A stretch of DNA of 64,000 nucleotides. It comes from Candidatus Halocynthiibacter alkanivorans (lineage in GTDB: Bacteria; Pseudomonadota; Alphaproteobacteria; Rhodobacterales; Rhodobacteraceae). Location of the stretch: NCBI RefSeq assembly GCF_003333265.1, contig NZ_QOLB01000062.1:1-64000 (forward strand). Reading direction: 5' to 3'. Every line of letters begins with the position of its first letter. Within the stretch, counting starts at the first letter, position 1. Below the pieces are notes generated by a model, which made no database searches, was not told where the DNA came from, and worked only from the letters and a program-made list of their open reading frames with translations. Position numbers and translations under genes: made by a program. This document shows positions 63,003-64,000 of this stretch, one piece after another.

Positions 63003-64000
63003 TCATTTCTCCCCAGTAATCATGCGACGGATATAGGTGTTCAGGATCACCGCCAGCAGAAGGATCACCCCGAGGAACACCCGGAACAGTGAACTTTCCA
63101 CCCCGGCAAAGAACAGGCCTTGCTGCACCACGCCAAAGATCAGCGCACCAAGTGCGGCGCCGATGACCGAACCATATCCGCCGGTCAGAAGCGCGCCACC
63201 GATGACCACGGAAATGATCGCTTCAAATTCTTTCAGCAAGCCGCGGTCCGCGCCGGCAGAACCGAACTCCATCACCTGAATGGTGGCAAAAACCGTGGCG
63301 CAGAATGCCGAGAACATGAACATGGTGATTTTCACCCGGTTTACCGGCACACCAACATAACGTGCGGCCTGAGCATCGCCACCGGCCGCGTAGATCCAGT
63401 TGCCAAAGCGGGTTCTGGTCAACAAAATATGGCCAAAGATGATCAGGACCAGCGCCCAGACCAGCAGCATTGGTACGCCTTCCACAACGGGTTGGCCGAT
63501 GCGGTTGCCACGTGAAAACGTCTCGATCAGCCCGATATCGCCGAACCACTGAAACAGGCCACGCAGGATCTTGCCGCCAAAGATCGGCGCCAGCCAGTCG
63601 CCTTCAGCCGCGTCAGAAATGCCGCTGATGATGGTTTTGCGCTCGATGACCTGGGGCAGAAAGATGGTAAAGCCGCGCAGGATGAACAGGAATGCCAGGG
63701 TAACGATGAAACTCGGCAGACCGGTGCGCACCACGATATAGCCGTTCAGTGCGCCGATAGAGATCGTCAGCACGAAGGTCACCAGAATGGCAATCCAGAC
63801 CGGCCAGCCCAGGGTGATGGTGAAAATGGCGATCATCATGCCGGCAAAGCCGATCATTGACCCAACCGAGAGGTCGAACTCGCCTGCGATCATCAGCAAA
63901 CAGGCGCCGACGGCGATGATCATGAATTGAGCGGAAACAATGGACCAGTTCATGATGCCCTGAGGCGCGAACATGCCAGAGTCAAAAGCGAACAGAATAA
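63003..64000 (-). CDS. Sugar ABC transporter permease, FrcC/RbsC-like (N-terminus beyond window)
   Basis: At least 332 residues are visible. The frame stays open to base 64000 ([18 protein letters not shown]...), so the true start is outside. About eight membrane helices, with family motifs [58 protein letters not shown] and [22 protein letters not shown]. Co-transcribed with the ATPase; the binding protein is presumably upstream outside the window. Confidence 0.87.
   Translation of the reverse strand, partial: ILFAFDSGMFAPQGIMNWSIVSAQFMIIAVGACLLMIAGEFDLSVGSMIGFAGMMIAIFTITLGWPVWIAILVTFVLTISIGALNGYIVVRTGLPSFIVTLAFLFILRGFTIFLPQVIERKTIISGISDAAEGDWLAPIFGGKILRGLFQWFGDIGLIETFSRGNRIGQPVVEGVPMLLVWALVLIIFGHILLTRTRFGNWIYAAGGDAQAARYVGVPVNRVKITMFMFSAFCATVFATIQVMEFGSAGADRGLLKEFEAIISVVIGGALLTGGYGSVIGAALGALIFGVVQQGLFFAGVESSLFRVFLGVILLLAVILNTYIRRMITGEK

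Noticed and set aside
1-64000. tRNA, rRNA, insertion sequence or prophage
   Set aside because: No cloverleaf-like tRNA arm sets, rRNA segments, transposase or integrase motifs, or terminal repeats with target duplications were noticed on reading both strands.

Overview
The window looks like chromosomal (or chromid) DNA of a marine alphaproteobacterium, most likely a Rhodobacterales/Roseobacter-type organism. It is GC-rich and tightly packed. Small catabolic operons alternate with dedicated regulators, and the mix is characteristic: GlxA-type regulators, a cysteate lyase/TSUP exporter pair, MttB- and DgcA-type demethylation proteins, DUF2161 and two aerobic oxidases. No rRNA, tRNA, CRISPR or complete mobile element was seen. 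The first 110 bases form a near-hairpin inverted repeat that looks like a fold-back at a contig end. Both window ends cut through genes.

Layout. 1-5.7 kb: two GlxA-type AraC regulators flank a carnitine-like acyl-CoA module (hydratase, ADP-forming CoA ligase, acyl-CoA dehydrogenase). 5.8-8.1 kb: an MFS transporter and a fold-type IV aminotransferase. 8.5-19.8 kb: a GntR regulator with a clear operator diverges from a long catabolic operon with two FAH-family enzymes, an SBP-permease-ATPase-permease importer, an Ldh-type dehydrogenase, an oxalyl-CoA-ligase-like enzyme, a PanE-like reductase and then a Gfo/Idh oxidoreductase. 20.1-26 kb: a ba3-like oxidase (subunits I and II) with a methionine-repeat cupredoxin, a small exported protein and a di-heme cytochrome. 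26.2-29 kb: a cuyA-cuyZ-LysR cluster for cysteate/cysteine-type sulfur compounds. 29.4-34 kb: an A-type cytochrome oxidase operon (II, I, III, III, IV) ending in a strong terminator, then a DUF2189 protein. 35.1-35.8 kb: a decayed nosR-nosZ remnant. 36-46.8 kb: DUF2161, a PAS-LuxR regulator with a palindromic operator, and a peptide-type ABC/M20/ALDH/SDR/P1-peptidase operon. 47-52.2 kb: a DgcA-like flavoprotein and an MttB-family protein divergent from a TetR regulator and a ProC-like reductase. 52.3-62.1 kb: a LuxR regulator and a type I secretion locus with two unusual low-complexity/repeat proteins. 62.2-64 kb: the end of a sugar ABC operon.

The strongest leads for undescribed biology are: (i) the type I secretion locus, whose first substrate has asparagine at 30 consecutive alternate positions; (ii) the membrane-anchored cupredoxin with 18 methionine-rich nonapeptides next to a ba3-like oxidase; (iii) the fused nosR/nosZ relic, which shows loss of N2O reduction; and (iv) the uncharacterised FAH/NMT1-type operon with its GntR operator. 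All functional calls come from reading motifs and gene order. No database search was possible.
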